Assembly (NCBI GenBank): GCA_039583695.1
Contig: JAVKSL010000005.1
Location: 1 to 64,000, forward strand
From: JAVKSL01 sp039583695
GTDB taxonomy: Bacteria; Actinomycetota; Acidimicrobiia; Acidimicrobiales; JAJPHD01
Length of the DNA stretch: 64,000 bases
Direction: 5' to 3'
Positions 1 through 7,497 of the stretch are shown here, in pieces. The notes below the pieces were generated by a model, which saw only the letters and a list, made by a program, of their open reading frames with translations, was not told where the DNA came from and did not search any database. A program made the position numbers and the translations under genes. Numbering within the stretch: position 1 is the first letter of the stretch; every line of letters begins with the position of its first letter.

Positions 1-78
1 CAGGCCCGCTTCCCCGGCCTCGTCGCCTTCGAGACGACAAAGGTCGTCTTCGGAGCCGAGCGTCGCCTCGTCTGCTGA
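1..78 (+). CDS. C-terminal fragment of an unidentified protein
   Basis: An open frame enters from the left edge and ends at TGA 76-78, giving 25 residues that end in GAERRLVC. It is too short to assign. The composition would fit the tail of a transposase or another mobile-element protein, but that is only a guess. It precedes the copper-sensor operon on the same strand, with about 100 bp between them. Confidence 0.3.
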   Translation, partial: QARFPGLVAFETTKVVFGAERRLVC

Positions 79-93
79 GCTATCCCGGAAACT

Positions 94-130
94 CCCGCTA
101 GCGGGCTCTGCCCCTCCCCGGGGGGGTAGG
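94..130. promoter_or_regulatory. Palindromic G/C-tract region upstream of the csoR-like gene
   Basis: A perfect 12-bp palindrome (cccgctagcggg, 94-105) is followed at 111-130 by a C-tract/G-tract near-palindrome (cccctcccc then ggggggtagg). CsoR repressors are known to bind operators of this kind, with opposed C and G runs, upstream of their own genes. The region is about 45 bp before the CsoR-type gene. I infer it as an autoregulatory operator. The first palindrome could instead terminate the upstream gene, although it has no T-run. Confidence 0.35.
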
Positions 131-175
131 CTCGGTAGTAGAGGTGAGGAAGATGATCGATCGGTACAGCGCGAC

Positions 176-505
176 GTGTTGCTGCGGTTGAAAACGGTGC
201 GCGGGCATCTCGACGCGGTGATCGCCATGGTGGAGCGCGAAGAGTACTGCCCTGCGGTGATGAAGCAGATGGGGGCGGTGCAGGCGTCGCTCGAGAAGGC
301 GAACCGGGTACTGCTCGCCAACCACCTCGAGACCTGCGTGTCAGACGCCATCCGCCAGGACGGCGGGCAGGACAAGATCGCCGAGCTACTCGAAGCACTG
401 CCCTACAGCTCCGCGCTCACCGACTTCCGCTACCAGGCCGAGCCCCTGGCGCTGCCACCAGGACGAGCAGCGCCGACAGCAAGAGCCAAGAGGAGTCCTC
501 GATGA
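176..505 (+). CDS. csoR: CsoR-family copper-sensing transcriptional repressor
   Basis: This is a 109-residue all-helical repressor of the CsoR/RcnR/FrmR family (DUF156). The CsoR Cu(I) ligand pattern Cys-x24-His-x3-Cys is present as C25, H50 and C54. The second and third ligands mark the copper branch, not the nickel/cobalt (RcnR) or formaldehyde (FrmR) branch. Compared with the Mycobacterium tuberculosis protein it lacks about 11 N-terminal residues when started at GTG 176. The frame stays open upstream, so an earlier non-ATG start is possible. Its stop overlaps the ATG of the next ORF (ATGA at 502-505), so translation is probably coupled. Copper binding should release it from DNA and induce the downstream permease. 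Confidence 0.85.
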   Translation: MLLRLKTVRGHLDAVIAMVEREEYCPAVMKQMGAVQASLEKANRVLLANHLETCVSDAIRQDGGQDKIAELLEALPYSSALTDFRYQAEPLALPPGRAAPTARAKRSPR

Positions 506-660
506 GCGCCCGAGACCTCGGGTCGCGCCCACCACCTGGACCCGAGGAGACCCCCGGCTGTGGCACCGGACCACTCGGGCGTCTGCGCTGGGTCGTCCGC
601 GAGTTGGTCGGGATCCTGCGCCGCCGCCCGTCCTCCCCGCACCCGGGGAAGCCGACTTGA
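502..660 (+). CDS. Small coupled ORF between csoR and permease (52 aa)
   Basis: ATG 502 overlaps the csoR stop (ATGA), and the TGA at 658-660 overlaps the TTG start of the permease (TTGA). A good Shine-Dalgarno (aggag, 491-495) precedes the ATG. The product is 52 residues, rich in Pro, Gly and Arg, with a short hydrophobic stretch (LRWVVRELVGIL) near residues 28-39 and a basic tail. I know of no matching family. The double overlap suggests either a real small protein, perhaps an accessory of the permease, or a translated leader that delivers ribosomes to the TTG start. Confidence 0.55.
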   Translation: MSARDLGSRPPPGPEETPGCGTGPLGRLRWVVRELVGILRRRPSSPHPGKPT

Positions 661-1979
661 ACCAGATCCTGGCGCTCACTGTCGTGTCCGCCCTCGGCGA
701 CGTCGGCCGAGGACTCGAGGAGGCGTTCTTCATGTTCTGGGAGACCGCCTGGGCATTGGTGCTCGGGTTCGGGCTGTCGGGTGCGGTGCAGGCCTTCGTG
801 TCCCGCCAGGCGATGCAGGCCAAGCTCGGCGATCACCGCCCGGCGTCGATCGCCCGGGCCTCGGGCTACGGGATGGTCTCCTCGTCGTGCTCGTACGCCG
901 CGACCGCGATGGCCAAGTCGCTCTTCGCCAAGGGGGCGGATTTCGTCGCAGCCATGGTGTTCATGTTCGCTTCCACCAACTTGGTGGTCGAGCTCGGCAT
1001 CGTGCTGGTGGTGCTGATCGGCTGGCAGTTCGCCGCCGCGGAGTTCGTCGGCGGGGCGATCATGATCGTCTTGCTGGTACTCGCCGGTGCCCTCGTGCTC
1101 ACCGGTGGTCGAGTCAACGCGGCCCGGTCCCGCCTGTCCGCCGCCAGGGGTGACAACCACGAGAAGGCCGAGGTCCTGTCGCACCAGCCATGGTCTCGGC
1201 GCCTGCGCTCCAAGGCTGGCTGGGCGGACGCGGCGAGCTATACCATGGCCGACCTCACCATGCTGCGTCGTGAGATGCTCGTGGGCTACCTGATTGCAGG
1301 GTTCCTCGCCTCATTAATCCCTTCCGGGGTATGGAACGCGGTGTTCCTCCATGGGCACGGAGCCTGGACCCAGGTGGAGAACGTGGTGGTCGGCCCGTTC
1401 ATCGCGATCGTCAGCTTTGTTTGTTCAATCGGCAACGTGCCCCTCGCCGCAGCGCTCTGGCACGGGGGGATCAGCTTCGGTGGGGTGGTGAGCTTCATCT
1501 TCGCCGACCTGATCGCCATGCCCTTGCTGCTTATCTATCGCAAGTTCTACGGCGGACGGCTTGCCCTGCGCCTGCTCGCGGTGTTCTGGGCTGTCATGGC
1601 CGCGGCGGGTCTGGCCACCGAGGCGATCTTCAGCGCGGTGGGCATCGTGCCAACCACCCGGCCGTTGCGGGTGGTGCCCGAGCATTTCTCGCTCGACTAC
1701 ACCACCGTGTTGAACATCGTGTTCGTGGTCGTCTTCGCCGTGCTCTACTGGGCCTACCGCAACCGCGAGCACCTCGGCGGCGGGTCCGGCTACGCCATCG
1801 ACCCAGTGTGCGGTATGCAGGTGGAGCGAGCCAATGCACCAGCGACGCACAGCTTCGAGGGTCAACAGTTTTTCTTCTGCTCGGACCGCTGCGCCGAGCG
1901 TTTCGCCGCTGAGCCCGCCAGCTTCGCGGCGACGAAGGGCCGGGCGGCGGCTCCCGAGCCGATGGAGGGCCACGCGTGA
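657..1979 (+). CDS. YraQ/DUF318-type permease with C-terminal YHS metal domain
   Basis: 440 residues. The first 370 or so form the membrane body of the DUF318/YraQ permease family (related to ArsP-type exporters), with about eight to ten hydrophobic segments and the family-typical motif around SSSCSYAATAMAKSLF (residues about 80-95). After the last segment a YHS domain follows at about residues 380-425 (DPVCGMQV, then FFCSDRCAERF), a small metal-binding module common on copper and heavy-metal transport proteins. The gene starts at TTG overlapping the previous stop. Linked to a CsoR-type sensor, it is probably a copper or metal efflux permease. That function is inferred from context, since substrates of this family are poorly defined. 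Confidence 0.75.
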   Translation: MNQILALTVVSALGDVGRGLEEAFFMFWETAWALVLGFGLSGAVQAFVSRQAMQAKLGDHRPASIARASGYGMVSSSCSYAATAMAKSLFAKGADFVAAMVFMFASTNLVVELGIVLVVLIGWQFAAAEFVGGAIMIVLLVLAGALVLTGGRVNAARSRLSAARGDNHEKAEVLSHQPWSRRLRSKAGWADAASYTMADLTMLRREMLVGYLIAGFLASLIPSGVWNAVFLHGHGAWTQVENVVVGPFIAIVSFVCSIGNVPLAAALWHGGISFGGVVSFIFADLIAMPLLLIYRKFYGGRLALRLLAVFWAVMAAAGLATEAIFSAVGIVPTTRPLRVVPEHFSLDYTTVLNIVFVVVFAVLYWAYRNREHLGGGSGYAIDPVCGMQVERANAPATHSFEGQQFFFCSDRCAERFAAEPASFAATKGRAAAPEPMEGHA

Positions 1980-2034
1980 GGACGACGGTCGCCGGCCGGG
2001 CAGAGACAGAGGAGGGTCACGAGGTGATGACGAT

Positions 2035-2705
2035 CGAGGTGTTGCGACCCATCTCGCAGCGTTCGCTGCCCACGCCTCGGTCGGCCCGGACGCGGCCAGC
2101 GGGGCGTTCGCCGTCTGGCAGGCTGCGTACCACCGCTTCGGCCAGTGGCACGCGATCGGCGGCTCCCAGGCGCTCGCCGACGCGCTGGTGCTCCGCCCCG
2201 TCTCCTACGGAGGGTGGCTGGTCACAGGCTGCTCCGTCGTCGCCATCGAGACCCGCGCCGGAGCACGCAGCGCTGACGGCGATCGCTACCGCGCCGACGC
2301 GGTGCTCGCTGCCATCCATCCCAAAGTCGCCTTCGACCTGGTCGAGCCTGCACCCGAGCGGGCCGGTGGTCGAGGGGCTACGCGCCGCGCATAGTGGCAA
2401 TGCCGTGCAGCTCGTCGTGCATGTCGCCACCACCGCCCTGCCCGCCTACCCCGGTGCGGTCGCCGGCGACTGGAACGGCCTGCAGAGCCACGTCGGCACG
2501 ACCCGTGAGCTCGCCCAGGGATTCGCCGATGCCCGGCTCTTGCCTCGGGAGCCGCCCACCTACGCGTTTACGCCGAGCGCCCTCGATCCCGAGCTCGCCC
2601 CGCTGGGTCGCCACACCGTGTACCTCGCCTGCCCGTGCGCACCGGCAACAGTCGAAGGCGGCTGGAACCAGCACGGTAACTCTTTCGCCGAGGTATGCCG
2701 AGAGC
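2035..2705 (+). pseudogene. Degraded FAD/NAD(P) oxidoreductase (phytoene-dehydrogenase-like) fragment
   Basis: One frame reads like the middle of a CrtI/phytoene-desaturase-type flavoprotein (GAFAVWQAAYHRFGQWHAIGG, then a VLAAIHPKVAFDLV segment) up to about 2350. The similarity then continues in another frame (VVEGLRAAHSGNAVQ, then TVYLACPCAP and GWNQHGNSFAE) to about 2700. The gene therefore lacks its N-terminal FAD-binding part, carries a frameshift near 2345-2375, and stops abruptly in its C-terminal region. There it meets a MerB-like fragment on the other strand. It is non-functional as read. Confidence 0.7.
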
Positions 2706-3104
2706 GTCGATGGCGCACATCGCGTACACCCGAACACCGCCATCGAGGGTCAGCACATGAGGCGTGGGGAACCCCGAGAGCGGATGGGCCACGCTGACCA
2801 GGCGAGCCCTGCGTTCGATGTAAACCAGGTCGAGCCCGGCTAGCACGTCGATGGCCTCCCCTGGCTGAAGGTCGAGGTTGGCAGCTTCAGCCTCGACCAC
2901 GCCGAGCGGGAGCGGCGGTCCCACCGACAGGAAACGACCGAGGATGTGGCAGTGCAACTCTCCACCACTGGCGCCTGCAGCCCCCTGCGGCTTTCCGACA
3001 TTCTTGGCAGGGGCAGCCCGAGCTCTGTGACGGTACTGCCCAGTCCACTTCGAACATGACCGAAGCCTCCTTGCACAGCTAGGAACTCGTGCTGGCAAAG
3101 ACAT
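2706..3104 (-). pseudogene. Truncated alkylmercury-lyase-like (MerB family) gene
   Basis: The reverse-strand frame contains ELHCHILGRFLSVG, then LVSVAHPLSGFPTPHVLTLDGG and VYAMCAIDALGIP. This is the pattern of the winged-helix part and first catalytic segment of actinobacterial MerB-like lyases, including a Cys in the AMCAIDALG motif. After GIP, at about 2705, the similarity ends and the frame runs into the fragment on the opposite strand, so the C-terminal half is missing. The start is uncertain: ATG 3104 lies inside the merA promoter region, and residues before about 2970 do not look conserved. It is divergent from merA, which fits a former mer operon. Confidence 0.6.
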
Positions 3105-3106
3105 GC

Positions 3107-3148
3107 TATCATCCGGATAGACGGATACTCGTATGAGGAGGAGTTGAC
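3107..3148 (+). promoter_or_regulatory. merA upstream region with a small palindrome and repeat
   Basis: Between the MerB-like remnant and merA lie ATCCGGAT (3111-3118) and two direct CGGATA copies (3114-3119 and 3122-3127). A strong purine-rich Shine-Dalgarno (gaggaggag, 3135-3143) precedes the merA ATG. The repeats could be the operator of the ArsR-type regulator encoded after merA. This is inferred from position only, as I cannot match a known consensus. Confidence 0.35.
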
Positions 3149-4534
3149 ATGGACTACGACCTGGCGATCATCGGATCGGGAGGGGCAGGCTTCGCCGCAG
3201 CGATAGCCGCCACCACCAAGGGGCTCTCTGTGGTGATGGTGGAGCGCGCTGTGATTGGGGGCACCTGCGTCAACGTCGGTTGCATCCCCTCCAAGGTGTT
3301 GCTTGCGGCGGCCGAGGCCCGCCACGTTGCCGTCGCCGGGCGCTTCCCGGGCATCGCCACCCAGGCCGGTCCGGTCGACATGGCCGGCTTGATCGGCGGC
3401 AAGGCCGACCTCGTGGAGATGCTGCGCAGGGAGAAGTACGAGGACCTGGCGCTCGATTACGGCTGGGCGCTCCGCCGTGGCAACGCCCGCTTCGTGGAGG
3501 GCCCGGCCCTCGAAGTGGATGGCGAGCGCATCGAGGCGGCGCAGTACCTGGTGGCGACGGGGGCAGCCCCTTGGGTGCCAGCGGTCCCCGGCCTGGAGGA
3601 GGCGGGGTATCTGACCTCGACCAGCGCCTTGGAGCTCCAAGCGCTCCCCGAGTCGTTGATCGTGGTAGGGGGCAACTATGTCGGCTTGGAGATGGGCCAG
3701 ACCTTCGCCCGCCTCGGTAGCAGCGTCACGCTTCTCGAGGCCCTTCCCCGCCTGGCCCCGGGCGAGGAGCCGGAGGTCTCCGAGGTGATCAGCGAGGTCC
3801 TCGGCGACGAGGGCGTAGCGGTGTGGACCTCAGCGGCCCTCGCCAGGGTGTCGCGCGACGCCGACAAGGTGGTGGCGCGGGTCGGCGATGGCCGTGAGGT
3901 GCGCGCCGAGGCCATCTTGATGGCCACCGGACGTCGCCCGGTCACCGCTGGGCTAGGCCTTGGAGCCGTCGGCGTCGAGACCGGCCGGGTCGGCCAGGTC
4001 GTCGTGGACAAGGAGCTGCGAACGGCCAACCCCCGGATCTGGGCTGCCGGGGACGTCACTGGGGCGCCCCAGTTCGTCTACGTTGCCGGGGCGCACGGCG
4101 CAACGGTCGTGGACAATGCCTTTGCCGGCGCCGGGCGCCAGCTCGACTATGCCCACCTGCCCCGGGTGACCTTCACTACTCCGGCGATAGCGGCGGTCGG
4201 CCTCACCGACGCCCAGGTGGCCGACGCTGGCCTCGACTGCACCTGCTCGGTGCTGCCGCTTGCCTACGTGCCCCGGGCGATCGTCAACCGGGACACCAGG
4301 GGCCTGGTCAAGATCGTGGCCGAGAAGACCTCACGCCGGGTCGTGGGTATCCACATCGTGGCCGAGAACGCCGGGGACATGGTGCTGGCCGCCACCTACG
4401 CCCTCGAAGCCGGGATGACCGTGGATCAGCTGGGCGCCACGTGGACGCCCTACCTGACGATGGCCGAGGCGATCAAGCTCGCCGCCCAGTCCTTCGACAA
4501 GGACGTGACCAAGCTATCGTGTTGCGCATCATGA
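3149..4534 (+). CDS. merA: Mercuric reductase
   Basis: This 461-residue flavin disulfide reductase reduces Hg(II) to volatile Hg(0) with NADPH in the cytoplasm. The N-terminal FAD-binding motif (GSGGAGFAA, residues 9-17) is followed by the redox-active CVNVGC motif (C40 and C45) and a second nucleotide-binding region near residue 175 (VVGGNYVGLEMGQ). The C-terminus ends in the vicinal Cys458-Cys459 pair that passes Hg(II) to the active site, which separates MerA from lipoamide dehydrogenase and glutathione reductase. There is no N-terminal heavy-metal-associated domain, as in many actinobacterial MerA proteins. The stop overlaps the ATG of the downstream regulator. Confidence 0.93.
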   Translation: MDYDLAIIGSGGAGFAAAIAATTKGLSVVMVERAVIGGTCVNVGCIPSKVLLAAAEARHVAVAGRFPGIATQAGPVDMAGLIGGKADLVEMLRREKYEDLALDYGWALRRGNARFVEGPALEVDGERIEAAQYLVATGAAPWVPAVPGLEEAGYLTSTSALELQALPESLIVVGGNYVGLEMGQTFARLGSSVTLLEALPRLAPGEEPEVSEVISEVLGDEGVAVWTSAALARVSRDADKVVARVGDGREVRAEAILMATGRRPVTAGLGLGAVGVETGRVGQVVVDKELRTANPRIWAAGDVTGAPQFVYVAGAHGATVVDNAFAGAGRQLDYAHLPRVTFTTPAIAAVGLTDAQVADAGLDCTCSVLPLAYVPRAIVNRDTRGLVKIVAEKTSRRVVGIHIVAENAGDMVLAATYALEAGMTVDQLGATWTPYLTMAEAIKLAAQSFDKDVTKLSCCAS

Positions 4535-4899
4535 GCACCTCGCCCGCTCCGACTACACACGCCGCCGTCGGCGTCCCGGCTGAAGCGGCGGGCCGGGAGC
4601 TGTTGGCAAAGTTCTACCGGGCGCTCGGCGACCCCACCCGCATCGTGCTGCTCGAGTTCTGTGCCGGCGCCGAGCGGACCGGCACCGACTGTGTGGAATG
4701 TGCCGGGCTGTCCCAGGGTCGGGTCTCGGCGCATCTTGCCTGCCTGGTGTCCTGCGGGCTGCTCTGCGTACGCCGTGAGGGTCGTTACGCCTACTACCAG
4801 GTGACAGACACCAGGGTCGCCGAGCTGATCCGCCTCGGCCACGACATGGTCGCCGAGCACGCTGCTTCGATCGCGGCCTGCATGAGGGTCCAACCCTAG
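4531..4899 (+). CDS. ArsR/SmtB-family metalloregulator of the mer locus
   Basis: 122 residues with a winged helix-turn-helix (about residues 25-95; recognition region LSQGRVSAHLACLVSCGLL). It is rich in Cys: C44, the pair C54 and C57 (DCVEC), and C71, C75 and C79 in and beside the recognition helix. These suit a thiophilic ion such as Hg(II), Cd(II) or Pb(II). It starts at ATG 4531 overlapping the merA stop (ATGA), so it is co-translated. Actinobacteria such as Streptomyces lividans use ArsR-type rather than MerR-type proteins to repress mer genes, and this one probably does the same. The exact metal is inferred. Confidence 0.82.
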   Translation: MSTSPAPTTHAAVGVPAEAAGRELLAKFYRALGDPTRIVLLEFCAGAERTGTDCVECAGLSQGRVSAHLACLVSCGLLCVRREGRYAYYQVTDTRVAELIRLGHDMVAEHAASIAACMRVQP

Positions 4900-4983
4900 G
4901 GTTGAGGCCCTCGTGGGCAGGCGTCACATGGGCGAGCTCGGGCCTGACCCGCTGCCTGACCCAGCTATTCTCCGGAGAGCATC

Positions 4984-5253
4984 GTGGACCATGACCCCAG
5001 CGACCCGCCGACATGGGCCAACGCCGCTGAGGCCGTGGCGGTTTGTCTCTATCAGCCAAACCGCCTACGCGTCGGGCTCATCACTGCGGGTGTCGGCAGC
5101 CTCCTGGTCGGGATCAACCAGGGGGCGGTGCTCGCCTCGGGCCATATCGGCTGGGTCGTCTGGGTCCGTGTGGCGCTCGACTACCTGATCCCCGCTGGTG
5201 TGTCGACCATGGGACTGCTCGCCGGGTCTCACCGATGCAAGCCCGGAGCCTGA
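4984..5253 (+). CDS. NrtS-like small membrane protein
   Basis: 89 residues with two hydrophobic helices (about 28-50 and 58-80). The pattern CLYQPNRLRVGLIT, then LLVGINQGAVL and DYLIPAGVSTMG, resembles the short NrtS family, described as a nitrate/nitrite transporter component, including the conserved INQG and P-x3-S motifs. It starts at GTG 4984, 84 bp after the ArsR-type gene on the same strand. No other nitrogen gene is nearby, so its role here is unclear. Confidence 0.6.
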   Translation: MDHDPSDPPTWANAAEAVAVCLYQPNRLRVGLITAGVGSLLVGINQGAVLASGHIGWVVWVRVALDYLIPAGVSTMGLLAGSHRCKPGA

Positions 5254-5560
5254 GGCTGGCTCTGTTGTAGTAAAGCAAGACCGCAGCATGGTTGTGCGGA
5301 CCGGCCTCCTAGGCGCGACGGGCTGTGTCGGCCAAGTCTTTGGCGCTGCTATGACGACGCCTCCCGACGCCGTGACGCTGCAGGACGCGGGAAGCATGCA
5401 GGTTGCCAGGGCTCCCCCCATGAGAGCCAGAGGACTACCCCGAATCGACGGAACCTTGAGACCCTGGCACCGACCTATCCCACCGACGCGCTGTCGAGCG
5501 CGGCATTTGGAAACCGCTTTCTGCCCGGCGCCGTTGCTGAAGGAGATCGAGCACCAAGCG
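5254..5560. other. About 300 bp without a recognisable gene
   Basis: Between the NrtS-like gene and the first recognisable integrase remnant I see only short unsupported frames. The stretch probably contains the eroded 3' end of the old integrase and neighbouring decayed DNA. Confidence 0.5.
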
Positions 5561-6160
5561 GTACGGCAGGCAAGGAGTACGAAGTCGCCAGCGAGGGTAT
5601 GCCAGACACACGGTGCCGACCCAGCGCAGGGCGCAGGCCTCGCACCGGCGCAGGCTGGTCGCCGCCACAAGGCGCCCGTAGCTCGGGCAGGCGAGCGTCG
5701 CCATCCTTTGCGGCGACGAGCAGGCGGAGAACCTCCTCCACGCTGGGCGAGCGCACCTCGGGCGTCGACTCGGCGAGGGGACGACTCGGGAAGCTAGGTC
5801 CCGGTTTATCGGGTTGGGCAGCGCCCCGCTGCTCCACTTGCTTGCCAGACGGCAGGACCGGTGTAGTACTGCCCGGGCCTGTCGCACGCTGGCCTCCGAG
5901 CGCCCGGCGGTCTTGAGGTCACGGAAGTAGCGCTCCAGGTCATAGGGGCCGCCGCTGGCGATTCTACGCCAGCCGACCGAGTCCTGATGTGTGCCCTCCA
6001 CATGCTCTCGTAGCGGCGCACGGTGCTCGGGGACCGGTCGTTCCAGCCGTTGGGCCGCCAGCCCTCGATGGAGTCCCGGCACCTTGCCATCCTCCTCTTG
6101 TTGGGTAGAGCGTTGGGGCTCAACCCCATCACTGAGGTGTTGCACGTCTCAGCAGGCTCC
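5560..6160 (-). pseudogene. Remnant of a tyrosine integrase related to the one at 23.9-25.1 kb
   Basis: Reverse-strand fragments in shifting frames match the element integrase in order. First comes a core-binding part (SIEGWRPNGWNDRSPSTVRRYES), then PYDLERYFRDLKTAGRSEASV with VLHRSCRLASKWS, then EVLRLLVAAKDGDARL, and finally LVAATSLRRCEACALRW. The last segment is the catalytic-Arg region, with RRGE changed to RRCE. At least three frameshifts separate these blocks, and the C-terminal catalytic part is absent or unrecognisable. Its 5' end lies about 20 bp from the partial tRNA-Lys sequence at 6180, the same geometry as the other integrase beside the intact tRNA. It is the relic of an earlier element at this site. 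Confidence 0.8.
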
Positions 6161-6179
6161 ACTACCTGCACTTATAATG

Positions 6180-6222
6180 TGGGCCGCCGGGGTCTCGAAC
6201 CCCGCACCTTGGGATTAAAAGT
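6180..6222 (-). repeat. Left attachment repeat (orphan tRNA-Lys 3' end)
   Basis: This is a perfect copy of 25213-25255. It contains the T-arm, the acceptor 3' strand and part of the anticodon arm of tRNA-Lys on the minus strand. The match breaks after the trinucleotide at 6220-6222, and the 5' half of the tRNA is absent, so no tRNA is made here. The flanking word acctgcacttat is also shared with the other copy, on the integrase side, which shows that a second integrase-end junction once existed here. Confidence 0.88.
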
Positions 6223-6623
6223 GCACGAAGTGACGTGTCAAGCTGTACCAACTTGTCCGGCCGGCTCCCGTTCTGGCTGCTCAGAGATGGTTACCAGCAA
6301 GCCCTGCCGGACAGGCTGATCCGCCACGAGACGCCGCGGGACCAGTTTGTTGGGTTGGATGTTGGGACGAGCGCGCCCCGACCGGGTTACTACACGGGGA
6401 CGATGGCGACCCGGGCGGCACTTTGAGGGATCGTGGCCGTCACCTTTGCCGGGCGGCGCGAGGCTCAAGGTTCTGGAAGTCGAAGTGTCCGGCTGACCGG
6501 CGCCTATGTCGCGAGGCACCCCGCTTCGCCGGCTGGGTCTCGATCACCGTCACACCCCACCTGTATCATGTTGACCACCGGCTTCGGGCCGGACCGTTGG
6601 GCGAGAGATCAGAGAGACCAGAG
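6223..6623. other. 400 bp inside the left attachment site with no supported gene
   Basis: No frame here looks like a conserved protein. The stretch leads into the TIR operon and should hold its promoter. I cannot pick out convincing -35/-10 boxes, and there is no strong Shine-Dalgarno ahead of the ATG at 6624. Confidence 0.4.
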
Positions 6624-7016
6624 ATGGCAAACAGCAAGATCCCGGTGTTCGTCAGCTTCGACTACGACCACGACGCCACTCTCAAGGAGTTCCTGGTGGG
6701 ACAGGCGAAGAACGACGACTCGCCGTTCTTCATCGCGGACTGGTCAATCAAGGACCCGTCGAGCGATTGGAAGGACAAGGCCAAGAGCAGGATCAAGCGA
6801 GCGAACCAAGTCATCGTGATCTGTGGGAAGCACACAAACACGGCGACCGGAGTCAATGTTGAGATCAGACTGGCACGCGAGGTGGCGACCCCGCACTTCC
6901 TACTCGCCGGGTACGCGGACGGTGGCAACAAGAAGCCGACCGCGGCTCTGATCACGGACACGATGTACAAGTGGACCTGGGACAACCTCAAGACGCTCAT
7001 AGTGGGCCGACGGTAG
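6624..7016 (+). CDS. TIR-like (DUF1863/ThsB-type) protein 1
   Basis: 130 residues forming a single compact alpha/beta domain of the MTH538 TIR-like family (DUF1863), to which Thoeris ThsB proteins belong. Visible features are the first strand PVFVSFDYDHD (residues 7-17), a W-containing loop (IADWSIKDPSSDW), the strand QVIVICGKHT (62-71) and the segment GVNVEIRLAREV. Glu80 there sits where ThsB and other TIR NADases carry the catalytic Glu. ThsB enzymes sense phage and make an ADP-ribose-based signal from NAD+. ATG 6624 is chosen because conserved sequence begins at once after it. It is followed 19 bp later by a paralogue. Enzyme activity is inferred. Confidence 0.75.
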   Translation: MANSKIPVFVSFDYDHDATLKEFLVGQAKNDDSPFFIADWSIKDPSSDWKDKAKSRIKRANQVIVICGKHTNTATGVNVEIRLAREVATPHFLLAGYADGGNKKPTAALITDTMYKWTWDNLKTLIVGRR

Positions 7017-7035
7017 GACCCGGAGGGCATGCACG

Positions 7036-7452
7036 ATGACGCTGCCGACCAAGACCCCGGTGTTCGTCAGCTTCGACTACGACCACGACGCGAGACTCAA
7101 GGACCTCCTGCTCGGCCAGGCGAAAAACGACAACTCGCCGTTCTTTATCGAGGACTGGTCCATCAAGAAAGAAACACAAGGCTGGAAAGCGGTCGCCAAG
7201 ACGCGCATTCAACGATCGAAGGTCGTCATCGTCATTTGTGGCCGACACACGAGCATGGCCGTTGGCGTCGCGACTGAGATTGAGCTGGCCCGTGAAGTTG
7301 GAGTGCGATACGTGCTCTTACGGGGATTCAAGGACGGCAAGGTGGATCGCCCCGCCGGCACCTCATGGTTCTTTGACACTATGTATGACTGGACTTGGGA
7401 CAACCTTCGGACGCTGACGGACATGCGTCCGTGGTGGCAGAAAATATGGTGA
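7036..7452 (+). CDS. TIR-like (DUF1863/ThsB-type) protein 2
   Basis: 138 residues, a clear paralogue of the upstream protein. They share PVFVSFDYDHDA near residues 8-19, LxGQAKNDxSPFFI, VIVICGxHT, and the Tyr-Asp/Lys-Trp-Thr-Trp-Asp-Asn-Leu motif near the C-terminus. Glu81 (VATEIELAREV) matches the putative catalytic Glu80 of copy 1. The two differ mainly in surface loops, in the region after the active-site strand, and in the C-terminal tail (RPWWQKIW). Many Thoeris loci encode several ThsB paralogues that respond to different phages, so paired TIR genes fit a sensor role. It lies 45 bp upstream of the membrane-protein gene on the same strand. Confidence 0.75.
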   Translation: MTLPTKTPVFVSFDYDHDARLKDLLLGQAKNDNSPFFIEDWSIKKETQGWKAVAKTRIQRSKVVIVICGRHTSMAVGVATEIELAREVGVRYVLLRGFKDGKVDRPAGTSWFFDTMYDWTWDNLRTLTDMRPWWQKIW

Positions 7453-7497
7453 GCCTCATGCTCGTCAGGCAGCGCGCGTCGTCCGAGCAGGACTGAC

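Noticed and set aside
2840..3640. Long reverse-strand frame across the merA start
   Set aside because: It runs antisense through the strongly supported merA sequence and its residues match no family; it is a GC-driven shadow frame.
5435..6145. A single intact reverse-strand gene at the integrase relic
   Set aside because: Similarity to the element integrase moves between frames several times, so the long open frame is accidental.
6180..6222. A second tRNA-Lys gene
   Set aside because: Only the 3' half of the cloverleaf is present; sequence past the anticodon arm diverges, so it is an attachment-site remnant.
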